A stretch of DNA of 64,000 bases from an uncultured Naasia sp. (GTDB lineage Bacteria; Actinomycetota; Actinomycetes; Actinomycetales; Microbacteriaceae): the NCBI GenBank assembly GCA_913778905.1, contig CAJYYA010000012.1, forward strand, positions 62,001 to 126,000, written 5' to 3'. The notes under the pieces are model-generated. The model made no database searches, was not told the origin of the DNA, and saw nothing but the letters and a program-made list of their open reading frames with translations. Position numbers and translations under genes: made by a program. Every line of letters begins with the position of its first letter. Positions within the stretch are counted from its first letter, which is position 1. Positions 1 through 9,083 of this stretch are shown in pieces.

Positions 1-1
1 G

Positions 2-1330
2 GAATGGATCGTGGGCGGGGGCTGGCACACGGCCGCGTTCCCGGGCGGGACACCGCTGGCGGCCGACCTCGATCGAGTGGTACCCGACCGCCCCGTGTTC
101 CTCTCCAATCGGGACCACCACGGTGCCTGGGTGAACTCGGTCGCCCTCGAACGCGCGGGCGTCGACCGCCACCGGGCGGACCCGAGCGACGGACGCGTGG
201 AACGGGACGCCGAGGGGAACCCGACGGGGACGCTGCACGAAGGAGCGCGCCTCCTCGTGCACGACCTCATTCCCCGTGTGACCGACGAGGAGACGCGCCT
301 CGGTCTACTGGAGGGCCAGCGGTATCTCCACGCCGTCGGAGTCACCGGGTGGCAGGACGCGATCGTCGGGGAGTACGGCAGCCACACGGACACGGGCGAC
401 GTCTATCTCCGCGCCGCGCAGGAGGGCGAGCTCACGGCGACCGTCGTCGCGGCGCTGTGGTGGGACCGCAATGCCGGACCGGAGCAGATCGCGCGTCTCA
501 AGGCCCGCCGGGCGGAGCTCCGGCACGGGAAGTTCGTCGCGACGAGCGTCAAGATCATGCAGGACGGCATCCCCGAGAACCGTACGGCCGCGATGCTCGA
601 TCCCTACCTCTCCCCCGGCTGCACCTGCGGAACGGATCGCGGCCACGCCTTCCTCGAACGCGATGACCTTCTCGAGGCGGTCCGTCTGCTCGACGCCGAC
701 GACTTCCAAGTCCACATCCACGCGATCGGCGACCGCGCGGTGCGCGATGCCCTCGACGCCGTCGAGGCGACTCCCAACCGGATGCGACCCGGCGCACCTC
801 TGCACCACATCGCCCATATCCAGATCGTGCATCCCGCGGACGTCCCCCGTTTCGGGATGCTGGGCGTCGCCGCCAACATGCAGGCGCTGTGGGCCACCTA
901 CGAGCCGCAGATGGTCGAGCTGAACCTCCCGTCGCTCGGTGCCGAGCGAGCGACCTGGCAGTACCCGTTCGCCGCTCTCGCCCGCACGGGGGCGCCGCTG
1001 TGCGCCGGATCCGACTGGCCCGTCACGACCCCCGACCCGTGGGCTGCGCTGCACGTCGCGGTCAACCGGGTGCTGCCCGTGGACGATGCCGACTACAACC
1101 CGCGACCCTTCCTGCCGGAGCAGTGCCTCGACCTCGCAACCGCGTTGCGCGCCTACACGTCGGGATCCGCCCGTATCAACGGGGTCGCCGGACGCGGTGT
1201 CATCCGGGTCGGCGCCGTCGCCGACATCGCCGTCGTCGACCGAGATCCCTTCCGGATCCCCTCCGACGCCCTAGCCTCGACCCAGACCGTTTCGACCTGG
1301 GTCGACGGACGACGCGTCTTCGAGGCCTGA
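2..1330 (+). CDS. Amidohydrolase of the YtcJ type, 5'-truncated by the window edge
   Basis: The reading frame is open from base 2 and ends at 1330, giving 442 residues. The family usually has about 530-550 residues, so roughly the first 100, including the N-terminal HxH metal site, lie outside the window. Visible parts are the central metal-binding His segment (HIHAIGDRAV) and the late Asp motif (CAGSDWPVTTPDPW), both typical of metal-dependent amidohydrolase family 3. Such enzymes hydrolyse amide or formamide-type bonds in the cytoplasm; the substrate is not evident here. It lies 47 bp before an amino-acid ABC importer on the same strand, so it may process the imported compound. A GTG at 11 is internal and not the true start. 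Confidence 0.85.
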   Translation, partial: EWIVGGGWHTAAFPGGTPLAADLDRVVPDRPVFLSNRDHHGAWVNSVALERAGVDRHRADPSDGRVERDAEGNPTGTLHEGARLLVHDLIPRVTDEETRLGLLEGQRYLHAVGVTGWQDAIVGEYGSHTDTGDVYLRAAQEGELTATVVAALWWDRNAGPEQIARLKARRAELRHGKFVATSVKIMQDGIPENRTAAMLDPYLSPGCTCGTDRGHAFLERDDLLEAVRLLDADDFQVHIHAIGDRAVRDALDAVEATPNRMRPGAPLHHIAHIQIVHPADVPRFGMLGVAANMQALWATYEPQMVELNLPSLGAERATWQYPFAALARTGAPLCAGSDWPVTTPDPWAALHVAVNRVLPVDDADYNPRPFLPEQCLDLATALRAYTSGSARINGVAGRGVIRVGAVADIAVVDRDPFRIPSDALASTQTVSTWVDGRRVFEA

Positions 1331-1377
1331 CGCGCCGCACCACACCACAGCACATCCCCAGCACAGAAAGCGAACAC

Positions 1378-2286
1378 ATGCGAACCATGAAGATCGTCCT
1401 CCCCGCGGTTCTCGCGGTGGCGGCTCTCGCCCTCACCGGGTGCGTCAACAACGAGGTGGCCACCCCCGGCGCCAGCGGAGGAGCCACCGACGCCCCCGCC
1501 ACGAACATCTCCGCGGACGAGGCCGCCGTCGCACTGCTGCCCGAGGACATCAAGTCCGCCGGAGTCCTGCAGATCGGCTCCGACGCGAGCTATGCGCCCA
1601 ACGAGTTCAAGGACGCCGACGGCAACCCCATCGGGTGGGAGATCGAGCTCGCCGACGCCATGGCCGCCAAGCTGGGTCTGAAGACCAACTACAACATCGC
1701 CAAGTTCGACAACATCCTGCCCGCCGTCATCGGCAAGAAGTACGACGTCGGTCTCTCGTCGTTCTTCGACACGAAGGAGCGCCAGGAGCAGGCGGACATG
1801 ATCGACTACTACACCGCCGGCATCCAGTGGGCCGTGCCCGCCGGGAAGACGGTCGACCCCGACAACGCCTGCGGTCTGAAGGTCGCCGTCCAGAACGGCA
1901 CCACCCAGGCGCTCGACGACGTGCCCGCCAAGTCGAAGGCCTGCACCGACGCCGGCAAGCCCGCCATCGAGCAGCTCGGCTACGACACCCAGGACGAGGC
2001 GACCGCCGCCGTCACGCTGGGTCGCGCCGACGCCATGACCGCCGACTCGCCCGTCATCCAGTACGCCGTCAAGCAGTCGCAGGGCAAGCTCGAGCTGTCC
2101 GGCGACATCTACTCGGTCTTCCTCTACGGCATGCCCATCGCCAAGGACCGCGGCTCGCTCGGCGACGCCATGGTGGAGGCGCTCGACTCGCTCAAGGCCG
2201 ACGGCACCTACACCGAGATCCTCTCCAAGTGGGGTGTCGAGAGCGGCGCGATCGACACCTTCCAGATCAACGGCGCGAAGGAGTAG
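1378..2286 (+). CDS. Polar amino-acid ABC transporter, substrate-binding lipoprotein
   Basis: This 302-residue protein starts with a lipoprotein signal peptide whose lipobox is LTGC, with Cys22 as the lipidation site. The rest matches solute-binding protein family 3: a first lobe beginning VLQIGSDASYAPNEF, and the VQNGTTQ hinge segment. It should sit on the outer face of the membrane and deliver a polar amino acid or a related compound to the permease encoded 6 bp downstream. The ATG at 1378 is preceded by a purine-rich AGAAAG stretch. The exact ligand cannot be read from sequence. Confidence 0.93.
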   Translation: MRTMKIVLPAVLAVAALALTGCVNNEVATPGASGGATDAPATNISADEAAVALLPEDIKSAGVLQIGSDASYAPNEFKDADGNPIGWEIELADAMAAKLGLKTNYNIAKFDNILPAVIGKKYDVGLSSFFDTKERQEQADMIDYYTAGIQWAVPAGKTVDPDNACGLKVAVQNGTTQALDDVPAKSKACTDAGKPAIEQLGYDTQDEATAAVTLGRADAMTADSPVIQYAVKQSQGKLELSGDIYSVFLYGMPIAKDRGSLGDAMVEALDSLKADGTYTEILSKWGVESGAIDTFQINGAKE

Positions 2287-2292
2287 TCACGC

Positions 2293-3276
2293 GTGTCTGA
2301 CATGTCTCGGGGGCCGGCTGCTCAGTCGGCCCCCGGGCACGACCCGATCAAGGCCGTGCCCCTCCGCCACCCCTGGCGGAACGTCATCGGGGTCGTCCTC
2401 GTCATCTTCCTCGCGGCGTTCGTCTACGACGCCGCCGTCAACCGGACGGCCTACGACTGGCCGGCTGTCGGCAAGTACCTCTTCGACCGCCGCATCTCGG
2501 AAGCCGCATTCATCACGCTGCAGCTGACGGTCTACTCCATGATCGGCGCGATCGTCCTCGGCATCGTCCTCGCCGTGATGCGGCTCTCGCCGAACCCCAT
2601 CTTCAAATCCATCGCGTGGGTCTACATCTGGATCTTCCGCGGCACCCCCGTCTACGTGCAACTGGTCTTCTGGGGCCTGCTCTCGACGATCTACCCGACC
2701 CTCGACATCGGCCTCCCCTTCCTGCCACCCATCGCGCAGCTGCCGACGGATCAGGCCCTCAACACCTTCTGGATCGCCGTCATCGGACTGGCCCTCAACG
2801 AGGCCGCCTACATGTCCGAAATCGTCCGCGCCGGAATCCTCTCGGTCGACAAGGGCCAGGAGGAGGCCGCGACAGCCCTCGGAATGAACTGGGCGCTCAC
2901 CATGCGCCGAATCGTGATCCCCCAGGCGATGCGCATCATCATCCCCCCGACCGGCAACGAGGTCATCTCGATGCTGAAGACGACGTCGCTCGTCACGGCG
3001 GTCCCGTTCACGCTCGATCTGTACACGCGCTCGCGCGACATCTCGGCCGAGACGTTCAACCCGATCCCGCTGCTCATCGTGGCGTCGCTCTGGTACCTCG
3101 CCACGACATCGGTGCTGATGGTCGGCCAGTACTACCTCGAGAAGCGCTTCGCGCGCGGCATCGATCGGGTCACCGTCAAGAAGGGAGCGAAGCTCCCCCA
3201 GGGTGACGCGCCCACCGTGACGGGACTCGCGGGCGCGAAGACCGGCCAGAACGACGGCCCGAAGGAGAACCGATGA
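2293..3276 (+). CDS. Polar amino-acid ABC transporter permease (HisM/GlnP type)
   Basis: This 327-residue membrane protein has about five hydrophobic segments and the EAA loop of the His/Glu/Gln permease family ([13 protein letters not shown], near residues 195-207), which docks on the ATPase. The GTG start at 2293 follows the binding-protein gene by 6 bp. The stop overlaps the start of the ATPase gene in an ATGA arrangement, so the three genes form one operon. Only one permease gene is present, so the channel is probably a homodimer. A 40-residue hydrophilic C-terminal tail follows the last membrane segment. Confidence 0.92.
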   Translation: MSDMSRGPAAQSAPGHDPIKAVPLRHPWRNVIGVVLVIFLAAFVYDAAVNRTAYDWPAVGKYLFDRRISEAAFITLQLTVYSMIGAIVLGIVLAVMRLSPNPIFKSIAWVYIWIFRGTPVYVQLVFWGLLSTIYPTLDIGLPFLPPIAQLPTDQALNTFWIAVIGLALNEAAYMSEIVRAGILSVDKGQEEAATALGMNWALTMRRIVIPQAMRIIIPPTGNEVISMLKTTSLVTAVPFTLDLYTRSRDISAETFNPIPLLIVASLWYLATTSVLMVGQYYLEKRFARGIDRVTVKKGAKLPQGDAPTVTGLAGAKTGQNDGPKENR

Positions 3277-4043
3277 CCTCCACAGTGCCCATGGTCCGTG
3301 CGAGCGGAGTCGCCAAGAGCTACGGCTCGCATCAGGTCCTGACCGACATCTCTCTCGAGGTGGCCTCGGGCGAGGTGCTCTGCATCATCGGACCGTCCGG
3401 ATCCGGTAAGAGCACCTTCCTGCGCTGCATCAACCACCTGGAGAAGGTGGACGGCGGCCGCCTCGAGGTGGACGGCCACCTCGTCGGGTACCGCGAGAAG
3501 GGCGGGGTGCTCCACGAGATCAGTGCGAAGGACGCCGCGTCGCAACGCCGCGACATCGGCATGGTGTTCCAGCGCTTCAACCTGTTCCCGCACCTCACCG
3601 TGCTCGAGAACGTCATCGAAGCGCCGCGGCGTGTGCGCAAGCAGCCCGTCGCCCAGGCGAAGGAACGTGCTCGCGCTCTGCTCGACCGGGTCGGCCTCGC
3701 CGACAAGGTCGACGCCTACCCGGGGCACCTCTCGGGCGGGCAGCAGCAGCGCGTCGCCATCGCTCGCGCTCTGGCCATGGACCCCAAGCTGATGCTCTTC
3801 GACGAGCCCACCTCGGCTCTCGATCCCGAGCTGGTGGGCGAGGTACTCGACGTCATGAAGGCCCTCGCTGCCGACGGCATGACCATGGTCGTCGTGACGC
3901 ATGAGATGGGCTTCGCTCGCGAGGTCGCCGACCGTCTCGTATTCATGGATCAGGGCTTCATCGTCGAGCAGGGCGATCCGCGTGAGGTGCTCGCTGCTCC
4001 CAAGCACGACCGCCTGAAGTCGTTCCTCTCGAAGGTCCTGTAG
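3273..4043 (+). CDS. Polar amino-acid ABC transporter ATP-binding protein
   Basis: This 256-residue ATPase carries Walker [10 protein letters not shown], the signature LSGGQQQR, Walker [15 protein letters not shown] and the switch His in VVVTHEMGF, all typical of the GlnQ/HisP group. It overlaps the permease gene by 4 bp (ATGA), implying translational coupling. A short insertion (roughly residues 65-80) precedes the Q-loop, as in several actinobacterial relatives. It energises import through the permease encoded upstream, and a strong hairpin 14 bp after its stop closes the operon. Confidence 0.94.
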   Translation: MTSTVPMVRASGVAKSYGSHQVLTDISLEVASGEVLCIIGPSGSGKSTFLRCINHLEKVDGGRLEVDGHLVGYREKGGVLHEISAKDAASQRRDIGMVFQRFNLFPHLTVLENVIEAPRRVRKQPVAQAKERARALLDRVGLADKVDAYPGHLSGGQQQRVAIARALAMDPKLMLFDEPTSALDPELVGEVLDVMKALAADGMTMVVVTHEMGFAREVADRLVFMDQGFIVEQGDPREVLAAPKHDRLKSFLSKVL

Positions 4044-4056
4044 TCCTCATCCTCGT

Positions 4057-4104
4057 GCGGCCCGTCGGCTCCGACATTCGTCGGACTCATAGCCGACGGG
4101 CCGC
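4057..4104 (+). terminator. Hairpin terminator after the amino-acid ABC operon
   Basis: Two perfect 14-bp arms (4057-4070 and 4091-4104) enclose a 20-nt loop that contains its own small hairpin (CCGA...TCGG). It begins 14 bp after the ATPase stop and 48 bp before mscS. No long T-run follows, which is common for high-GC actinobacterial terminators. Confidence 0.8.
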
Positions 4105-4151
4105 TTCGTGTCTCCGGGCGTCCTGGCGGGCCCGGGTAAAATTCAGGGCCT

Positions 4152-5633
4152 ATGGATGCCACGCAACTGAGTGAACCGAACTTCTGGGGCGAGGTCCTCG
4201 CCAACACGATCCAGGTCATCGTCATCGTCGTGGTGGCGATCCTCGTCCGCCTCATCCTGGCCTTCGTCATCAAGCGCGTCGTCGAACGCGTGGTCTCGGG
4301 GGTCAAGCGCAAGCAGCAGGTCGACGACACCCAGGCGCTGTCGGCGTCGCCCGTAGCGGCCGTCCGCACGGTGCAGCGGGCACGGACCCTCGGCGATGTC
4401 CTCGGCAACATCGTCACCGTGGCGATCTCGATCTTCGCGGTGCTGTCGATCCTCTTCACCATCGCGCCCGACATCTCAGGTGCGTTCTCCCTCATCACCG
4501 CCGCGCTCGGCGCCGGTCTCGGTTTCGGCGCCCAGAACATCGTCAAGGACGTCCTGAACGGCCTTTTCATGGTCGTCGAGGATCAGCTCGGCGTGGGCGA
4601 CATCGTCGACACGGGGCAGGCGACCGGTGTCGTCGAAAGCGTCGGGATCCGCATCACCCAGATCCGGGATGTCAACGGCACGCTCTGGTACGTCCGTAAC
4701 GGCGAGATCGTCCGAGTCGGCAACATGTCCCAGGGCTGGGCCCGGGTCATCATCGATCTCGCGATCCCCTACGACGCCGACATCGACGCCGTCCAGGAGC
4801 GCATGCTCGCGACGGCCAACGAACTGGCGACGACGCCCAAGTGGCGCTCGATGGTCATGGAACGTCCCGAGCTGTGGGGTCTCGAGTCCATCTCCACCGA
4901 CGCCCTCGTCGTGCGCATCGTCATGAAGACCCGCACGAGCGCGCGGGACGACGTGGCGCGCGAGCTTCGCCTCCGGCTGAAGAAGACCCTCGACGCGATG
5001 GGCGTCAAGCTCCCGTCGCTGCACACCGTCGTGCTCACGGGGATGGACGGAGCGACGAGCGTGCGCGGTGCCCGCCCGCCCAAGACGGCGCCGGTGCCCA
5101 CGAAGGCCGAGCCCGCCCCCGCAGCCAAGAAGCCGCGTCTCCCCCGCATCCGCAAGCCCAAGACCGAGCACCCGGGTGCCATCTCCCTGCCGCCCACCGA
5201 GATCGTTCCGCAGGCGACGGCTCCCAAGACGCGCCCGACCCCGCCCGTCCACTCGGACTCGACGTTGACCGATGGGGCCGCCTCCGACGACACGCAGACG
5301 GCCGCACTGCCGGTGACCGACTCCGCGGACGATGCGGCTCCCACCGCCCCTCTCGATCGACCGGGCAGTGCCACCGGCGCGGACCCCGGCACCGGCACCG
5401 GCACCGAGGAATCGGCCGCTCAAGGCACCGCCAAGCCGAAGCGCGCCACGCCCGGCTCGCGCACCACAGGGAACGCGACCGGATCCACGCGGAACCCGCG
5501 CACGTCAAAAACCGCCGGGGCCGGTTCTCAGCCCGCCAACCCTTCCGGCCCTGCGAAGCCCTCAGAAGAGCCCGAGCCCGATGGGACGAGCAAGCCGTCG
5601 AGCGGCACCACTCCTCCTGCGAGCAACGAATGA
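4152..5633 (+). CDS. MscS-family mechanosensitive channel with a long low-complexity C-terminal tail
   Basis: This 493-residue protein has three predicted membrane helices (about residues 16-40, 80-105 and 110-143). The third is the glycine/alanine-rich pore helix typical of MscS (ALGAGLGFGAQNIVKD). The beta domain follows (VGDIVDTGQATGVVESVGI). These channels release solutes on hypo-osmotic shock. From about residue 300 the protein becomes a roughly 190-residue Pro/Ala/Thr/Lys-rich, probably disordered cytoplasmic tail. A TAAAAT -10-like box at 4137-4142 lies 9 nt before the ATG, so the leader would be very short. The stop overlaps the next gene's ATG by 4 bp. Confidence 0.92.
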   Translation: MDATQLSEPNFWGEVLANTIQVIVIVVVAILVRLILAFVIKRVVERVVSGVKRKQQVDDTQALSASPVAAVRTVQRARTLGDVLGNIVTVAISIFAVLSILFTIAPDISGAFSLITAALGAGLGFGAQNIVKDVLNGLFMVVEDQLGVGDIVDTGQATGVVESVGIRITQIRDVNGTLWYVRNGEIVRVGNMSQGWARVIIDLAIPYDADIDAVQERMLATANELATTPKWRSMVMERPELWGLESISTDALVVRIVMKTRTSARDDVARELRLRLKKTLDAMGVKLPSLHTVVLTGMDGATSVRGARPPKTAPVPTKAEPAPAAKKPRLPRIRKPKTEHPGAISLPPTEIVPQATAPKTRPTPPVHSDSTLTDGAASDDTQTAALPVTDSADDAAPTAPLDRPGSATGADPGTGTGTEESAAQGTAKPKRATPGSRTTGNATGSTRNPRTSKTAGAGSQPANPSGPAKPSEEPEPDGTSKPSSGTTPPASNE

Positions 5634-6121
5634 GCGACTCGGTTCCCGACGCGGCGGCGGCCCGACCGGCCTCGGGTACGCCTGAGGCGGGCCCGAACGG
5701 CGCGCCGCTCACCCTCCGATCCCAACCGGGCGGCGAAGCAGTCGGCGGCAACTTCTACGACCAGATCGGTGGAAGGCCGACGTTCGAGAGGCTGGTGCGT
5801 CGCTTCTACGAAGGTGTCGCTCACGATCCAGCGCTCCTGGCGATCTATCCCGAAGAGGACCTCGAGCCCGCCATCGAGCGACTCATCGGGTTCCTCGAGC
5901 AGTACTGGGGCGGCCCCACGACCTACAGCCAGAAACGCGGACACCCGAGACTGCGGATGCGCCACAACGCGTTCGTCATCGGGCCGGCTCAGCGCGACCG
6001 ATGGCTGCGGCACATGCGCGATGCGGTCGACTCGCTCGAACTGCCGCCTCTCTACGACGCGACGCTCTGGGGCTATCTCGAGCGCGCCGCCTACGCGATG
6101 GTCAACACCTTCGACGACTGA
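5630..6121 (+). CDS. Truncated hemoglobin (group II-like) with N-terminal extension
   Basis: The protein has 163 residues, against about 125-135 for a bare truncated globin. The extra part is a roughly 40-residue low-complexity N-terminus. The globin core starts at NFYDQIGG. The B-helix Tyr is in RRFYEGV, the proximal His in LRMRHNAF and the group II/O-type Trp in RDRWLRHM. Such proteins bind O2 or NO at heme in the cytoplasm. The ATG lies in an ATGA overlap with the mscS stop, so translation is coupled to the channel gene. The functional link is unknown. Confidence 0.92.
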   Translation: MSDSVPDAAAARPASGTPEAGPNGAPLTLRSQPGGEAVGGNFYDQIGGRPTFERLVRRFYEGVAHDPALLAIYPEEDLEPAIERLIGFLEQYWGGPTTYSQKRGHPRLRMRHNAFVIGPAQRDRWLRHMRDAVDSLELPPLYDATLWGYLERAAYAMVNTFDD

Positions 6122-6163
6122 CCACCCGCCTATGAGCGGATCTCGAGCGCCAGACGCGGCGGA

Positions 6164-7267
6164 TCAGCCGAAGCGGCCGTTGACGTAATCGTGCGTCCGA
6201 GGATCGATGGGGTCGGCGAACATCGCCTCGGTGTCACCGTGCTCGACGATCATGCCGGGTGTGCCCTGTGACGCGAGGAAGAACGCGCACTGCTGCGAGA
6301 CGCGCTGCGCCTGCTGCATGTTGTGCGTCACGATCACGATGGTGACGTCCTTCACGAGTTCGAGCATGGTGTCCTCGATGACACGCGTCGACGTCGGGTC
6401 GAGGGCCGAGCAGGGCTCGTCCATCAGGAGGACCCGAGGGGTGACGGCGAGTGACCGGGCGATGCAGAGCCGCTGCTGCTGCCCACCCGACAGACCGCCG
6501 CCGGGCTGACGGAGGCGATCCTTGACCTCTTTCCAGAGCCCTGCCTTGGTGAGCGAGCTCTCGACGAGCTCGTCCTTCACATCGCGGCTCACCCGCTGGC
6601 CCGTGAGCTTGAGCCCGGCCACGACGTTGTCGTAGATCGACATCGCGGGGAACGGGTTGGGCTTCTGGAACACCATGCCGATGCTCTTGCGGGCGTCGAT
6701 GAGCTTGCGCGAGGTGTCGTAGATGTCCTCCCCGTCGAGACGTACCTCGCCCGCGAGCCCGGCCGACGGGACGAGCTCGTGCATGCGGTTGAGGATGCGC
6801 AGGAACGTGGACTTGCCACATCCCGACGGACCGATGAGCGCGGTCACCTGCCCGGCGGGCATGGTGAGCGAGACGCGATCGAGCACCTGGTGGGAGCCGA
6901 ACCACGCGGAGATGTTGTCCGCCTCGAGGGAGGCGAGCGGGGGGCGCGGCGATTCGGGCACGACGCGGGCCTGGGCCCCCGCGACATGGGTCTCGAACAG
7001 CGCGCTGGTGCCGCGCGACGCGCGGGGCGGCTTGGGCGGACGCGCACCCGCGAGACCCTTCGGACGCGACATCCCCGGCAGTGACAGACGACGGGTCTTC
7101 TCAGCGGCGTCGACGGGAACGATCCGCGCCGGGCCCGATGCACCCGGTGCCAGCGCGGCGACGGGTGCGGCGGGCGCGATGACGACGGTCTGGTCGTTCG
7201 GCTCGGGATGTGCGCCGACGGTGGGGACGGCCCCCGTCTGCGGGAGTTCGTTCGGGGTGGGGATCAT
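6164..7267 (-). CDS. pstB: Phosphate ABC transporter ATP-binding protein PstB with a ~110-residue N-terminal extension
   Basis: Residues 113-367 match PstB, with Walker [10 protein letters not shown] (146-154), a Q-loop in [12 protein letters not shown], signature LSGGQQQR and Walker [16 protein letters not shown]. The usual length is about 260. The first ~110 residues are Pro/Ala-rich and probably disordered. The ATG at 7267 has no clear Shine-Dalgarno sequence, and later in-frame starts would shorten but not remove the extension. It energises phosphate import through PstC/PstA, whose genes lie about 10 kb upstream at the other end of the same minus-strand locus. The gap to the preceding pseudo-sortase gene is 50 bp. 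No phoU lies nearby. Confidence 0.93.
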   Translation of the reverse strand: MIPTPNELPQTGAVPTVGAHPEPNDQTVVIAPAAPVAALAPGASGPARIVPVDAAEKTRRLSLPGMSRPKGLAGARPPKPPRASRGTSALFETHVAGAQARVVPESPRPPLASLEADNISAWFGSHQVLDRVSLTMPAGQVTALIGPSGCGKSTFLRILNRMHELVPSAGLAGEVRLDGEDIYDTSRKLIDARKSIGMVFQKPNPFPAMSIYDNVVAGLKLTGQRVSRDVKDELVESSLTKAGLWKEVKDRLRQPGGGLSGGQQQRLCIARSLAVTPRVLLMDEPCSALDPTSTRVIEDTMLELVKDVTIVIVTHNMQQAQRVSQQCAFFLASQGTPGMIVEHGDTEAMFADPIDPRTHDYVNGRFG

Positions 7268-7317
7268 GTGCGGGTCCGGTCGGTTCGGGGTGCGGGTACG
7301 GGGGCGACGGGGAGACG

Positions 7318-8298
7318 TCACAGCAGGTTGGGCAGCAGGTTCGCGGCCTGGTCGGCGACGTAGATGCCGGCGAGCAGGGTGAGCGGCGCGAACACGACCC
7401 AGGTCTTGCGGGCTCCGACGCGGACGAAGGACCACACGGCGGCGCCCTCGATGATGAGCAGGAGCTGAGCGGCGAACACGAGCGCCCAGACCGTCGAAGT
7501 GTCGGTGGCGAGAGGCCGGTCCTGCGGTGGGAGCGAGACGGCGGTGGTCTGCCGGGTGCCGCTCGGCTGCGCCTCCGATACGAGTCGGGCGTCGATGCGG
7601 GCGACTCCCGTCGGCATGTAGGCGGCTCCCCGAGCGGTCGCGAGGATCAGCCGACTCTCCCCCGCCCGCGGCGGAGGCGGAGCGGCGTCTCCCGCGTAGC
7701 GCAGGCCGATGACCTCATAGGTGTGCTCGCCCTGCCCGGTCACGACGGTGAAGCGCTGACCAGGCACCAGCTCCTGCAGCCGGGAGAAGGGGCCACCGTA
7801 GGCGGCCTGACGGCCCTGGATGATGCTGACGCCCTTCTGCCCGGGTAGCACGGTGTCGCGCTGGTGCCCGGGGCCGGCTTTGGTCGTCGCGGCGTCGGTG
7901 CCCTCGACGATCACCTCGCGGAGCCCGATCTCGGGGATCTCGATGAGCGCGACGGGTGCGCCGTCCGAGAGGAGCACGTCGTCGACGGTCCCCTCGCTCA
8001 CCGGAGCGGTGCCCTCCGCGAGCTGGGCGATGAAGGTGTTCTCGAGGTTCTGCTGAGCGATCTGGTGCTGGAGCTGACCCAGCACCATGAGGTTCGCGAT
8101 GAAACCCAGGAGCAGCACGGCGACCAGCATGAGCGCCGTCCGGGCCGCGGCCTCACGGGGGCCGAGCGGGCGGGGTTCCCGCATCGACGCGGGGATGCGG
8201 CGCGGCGGTTTGGGCGGTCGAGGCATTCCGCGGTGCGGCACCGGCGGCGTGGTGCCCACCGATCCCGTCGGGCTCCCCGCTCCGTCGAGCACGGTCAT
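7318..8298 (-). CDS. Sortase-fold membrane protein lacking catalytic His and Cys (pseudo-sortase)
   Basis: This 326-residue protein has a cytoplasmic Pro-rich N-terminus, a membrane helix (about 54-73), an extracellular sortase-like domain (about 115-242) and two further helices (about 270-292 and 300-318). The core follows class E sortases: [24 protein letters not shown], then [13 protein letters not shown]. Where class E enzymes have the catalytic His (AGHRTTYG) this has QGRQAAYG, with Arg163 in its place. Where they have TLTTC this has LILATAR, with Ala222 replacing Cys. It is therefore very unlikely to be a transpeptidase and may be a binding or scaffold protein. ATGA overlap with the upstream gene. 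Confidence 0.75.
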   Translation of the reverse strand: MTVLDGAGSPTGSVGTTPPVPHRGMPRPPKPPRRIPASMREPRPLGPREAAARTALMLVAVLLLGFIANLMVLGQLQHQIAQQNLENTFIAQLAEGTAPVSEGTVDDVLLSDGAPVALIEIPEIGLREVIVEGTDAATTKAGPGHQRDTVLPGQKGVSIIQGRQAAYGGPFSRLQELVPGQRFTVVTGQGEHTYEVIGLRYAGDAAPPPPRAGESRLILATARGAAYMPTGVARIDARLVSEAQPSGTRQTTAVSLPPQDRPLATDTSTVWALVFAAQLLLIIEGAAVWSFVRVGARKTWVVFAPLTLLAGIYVADQAANLLPNLL

Positions 8299-9083
8299 GC
8301 CGTCTCCACCGTGACGGGGCGAGATGCCCAGGAGACGATGCGGACGGTGATGACTCCGAGGGCGCCGAGGAAGAGGGCGAGAGCCAGGAACCACGGCGCC
8401 GCGAAGACGCCGGCCTCGCGGGTGATCGGACTGACTGCGACACCGCCCACGTTCCCCGGCGGGGTCACCGTCGCGTGGGCTGTGACGAAGCCCCACTGAC
8501 CCACGCCGTTCAACTGTGCGCGCACCGCGCGGGTCTCTCCCGGCGCCACCGCATCGACGGCGATCGGGACACGGCCGCTGAGGTCGTTGCCGAACGGCCC
8601 GTCGAGCCACATCACGGCGTCGACGTCGTAGGTCTCGGTGGACGCGTTGCGCACGGTGAAGGTGGTCTCGATCGCGCCGTCGAACGGATTGAGGGAGACG
8701 ACGTCTCGCGTGTTCAGGCCGCTGACGTAGACGATCCCGGGCACGCCGACCTCGTCGACGGGCGCGGCTCCACCGGCCGCCTGCTGCACCTCTCCGTCGG
8801 GCGTCGACACGGTCGTGTCGGCCGCGCGCGACGCGACGTTCGACGAGCCGGACGAGGGCCTCGCGGGGGACGAGGATCCCGAGACCGCCCCCGATCCGGA
8901 TCCGGCCGCCGACCCGCCGGTCGACGGGGATGGAGCGGGGGTGGTGGTGACGGTGATGCCGATGTCGGAGCCGTCAGTGCCCTCGGCCGCGAACGCTGCG
9001 AGAGGCGCCAGCATCAGGAGCGCGGCGACGCTCGTCGCGACCCCGGCGGCTGCGACGAGGCGACGCGGGATGCGATCAGCCAT
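8295..9083 (-). CDS. Exported membrane-anchored protein related to the second half of the neighbouring DUF916-like protein
   Basis: This 262-residue protein has a signal peptide (about 1-33), a Gly/Ser/Pro-rich spacer (45-90), a beta-rich domain (115-215) and a C-terminal membrane helix (230-250) with a short cytoplasmic tail. The domain resembles residues 205-290 of the adjacent 384-residue protein. Both have NPFDG followed by alternating hydrophobic strands, a PGxxRxV turn, and GxGQWGF or GLAQLGF. It looks like a half-size paralogue. It overlaps the upstream gene by 8 bp and the downstream gene by 4 bp, so the three are co-translated. Function unknown; a cell-surface complex is inferred. 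Confidence 0.75.
   Translation of the reverse strand: MADRIPRRLVAAAGVATSVAALLMLAPLAAFAAEGTDGSDIGITVTTTPAPSPSTGGSAAGSGSGAVSGSSSPARPSSGSSNVASRAADTTVSTPDGEVQQAAGGAAPVDEVGVPGIVYVSGLNTRDVVSLNPFDGAIETTFTVRNASTETYDVDAVMWLDGPFGNDLSGRVPIAVDAVAPGETRAVRAQLNGVGQWGFVTAHATVTPPGNVGGVAVSPITREAGVFAAPWFLALALFLGALGVITVRIVSWASRPVTVETA

Noticed and set aside
7238..7252. LPQTG motif at the N-terminus of PstB next to a sortase-like gene
   Set aside because: Sortase signals lie at the C-terminus, followed by a membrane helix and basic tail; PstB is cytoplasmic, so this is chance.
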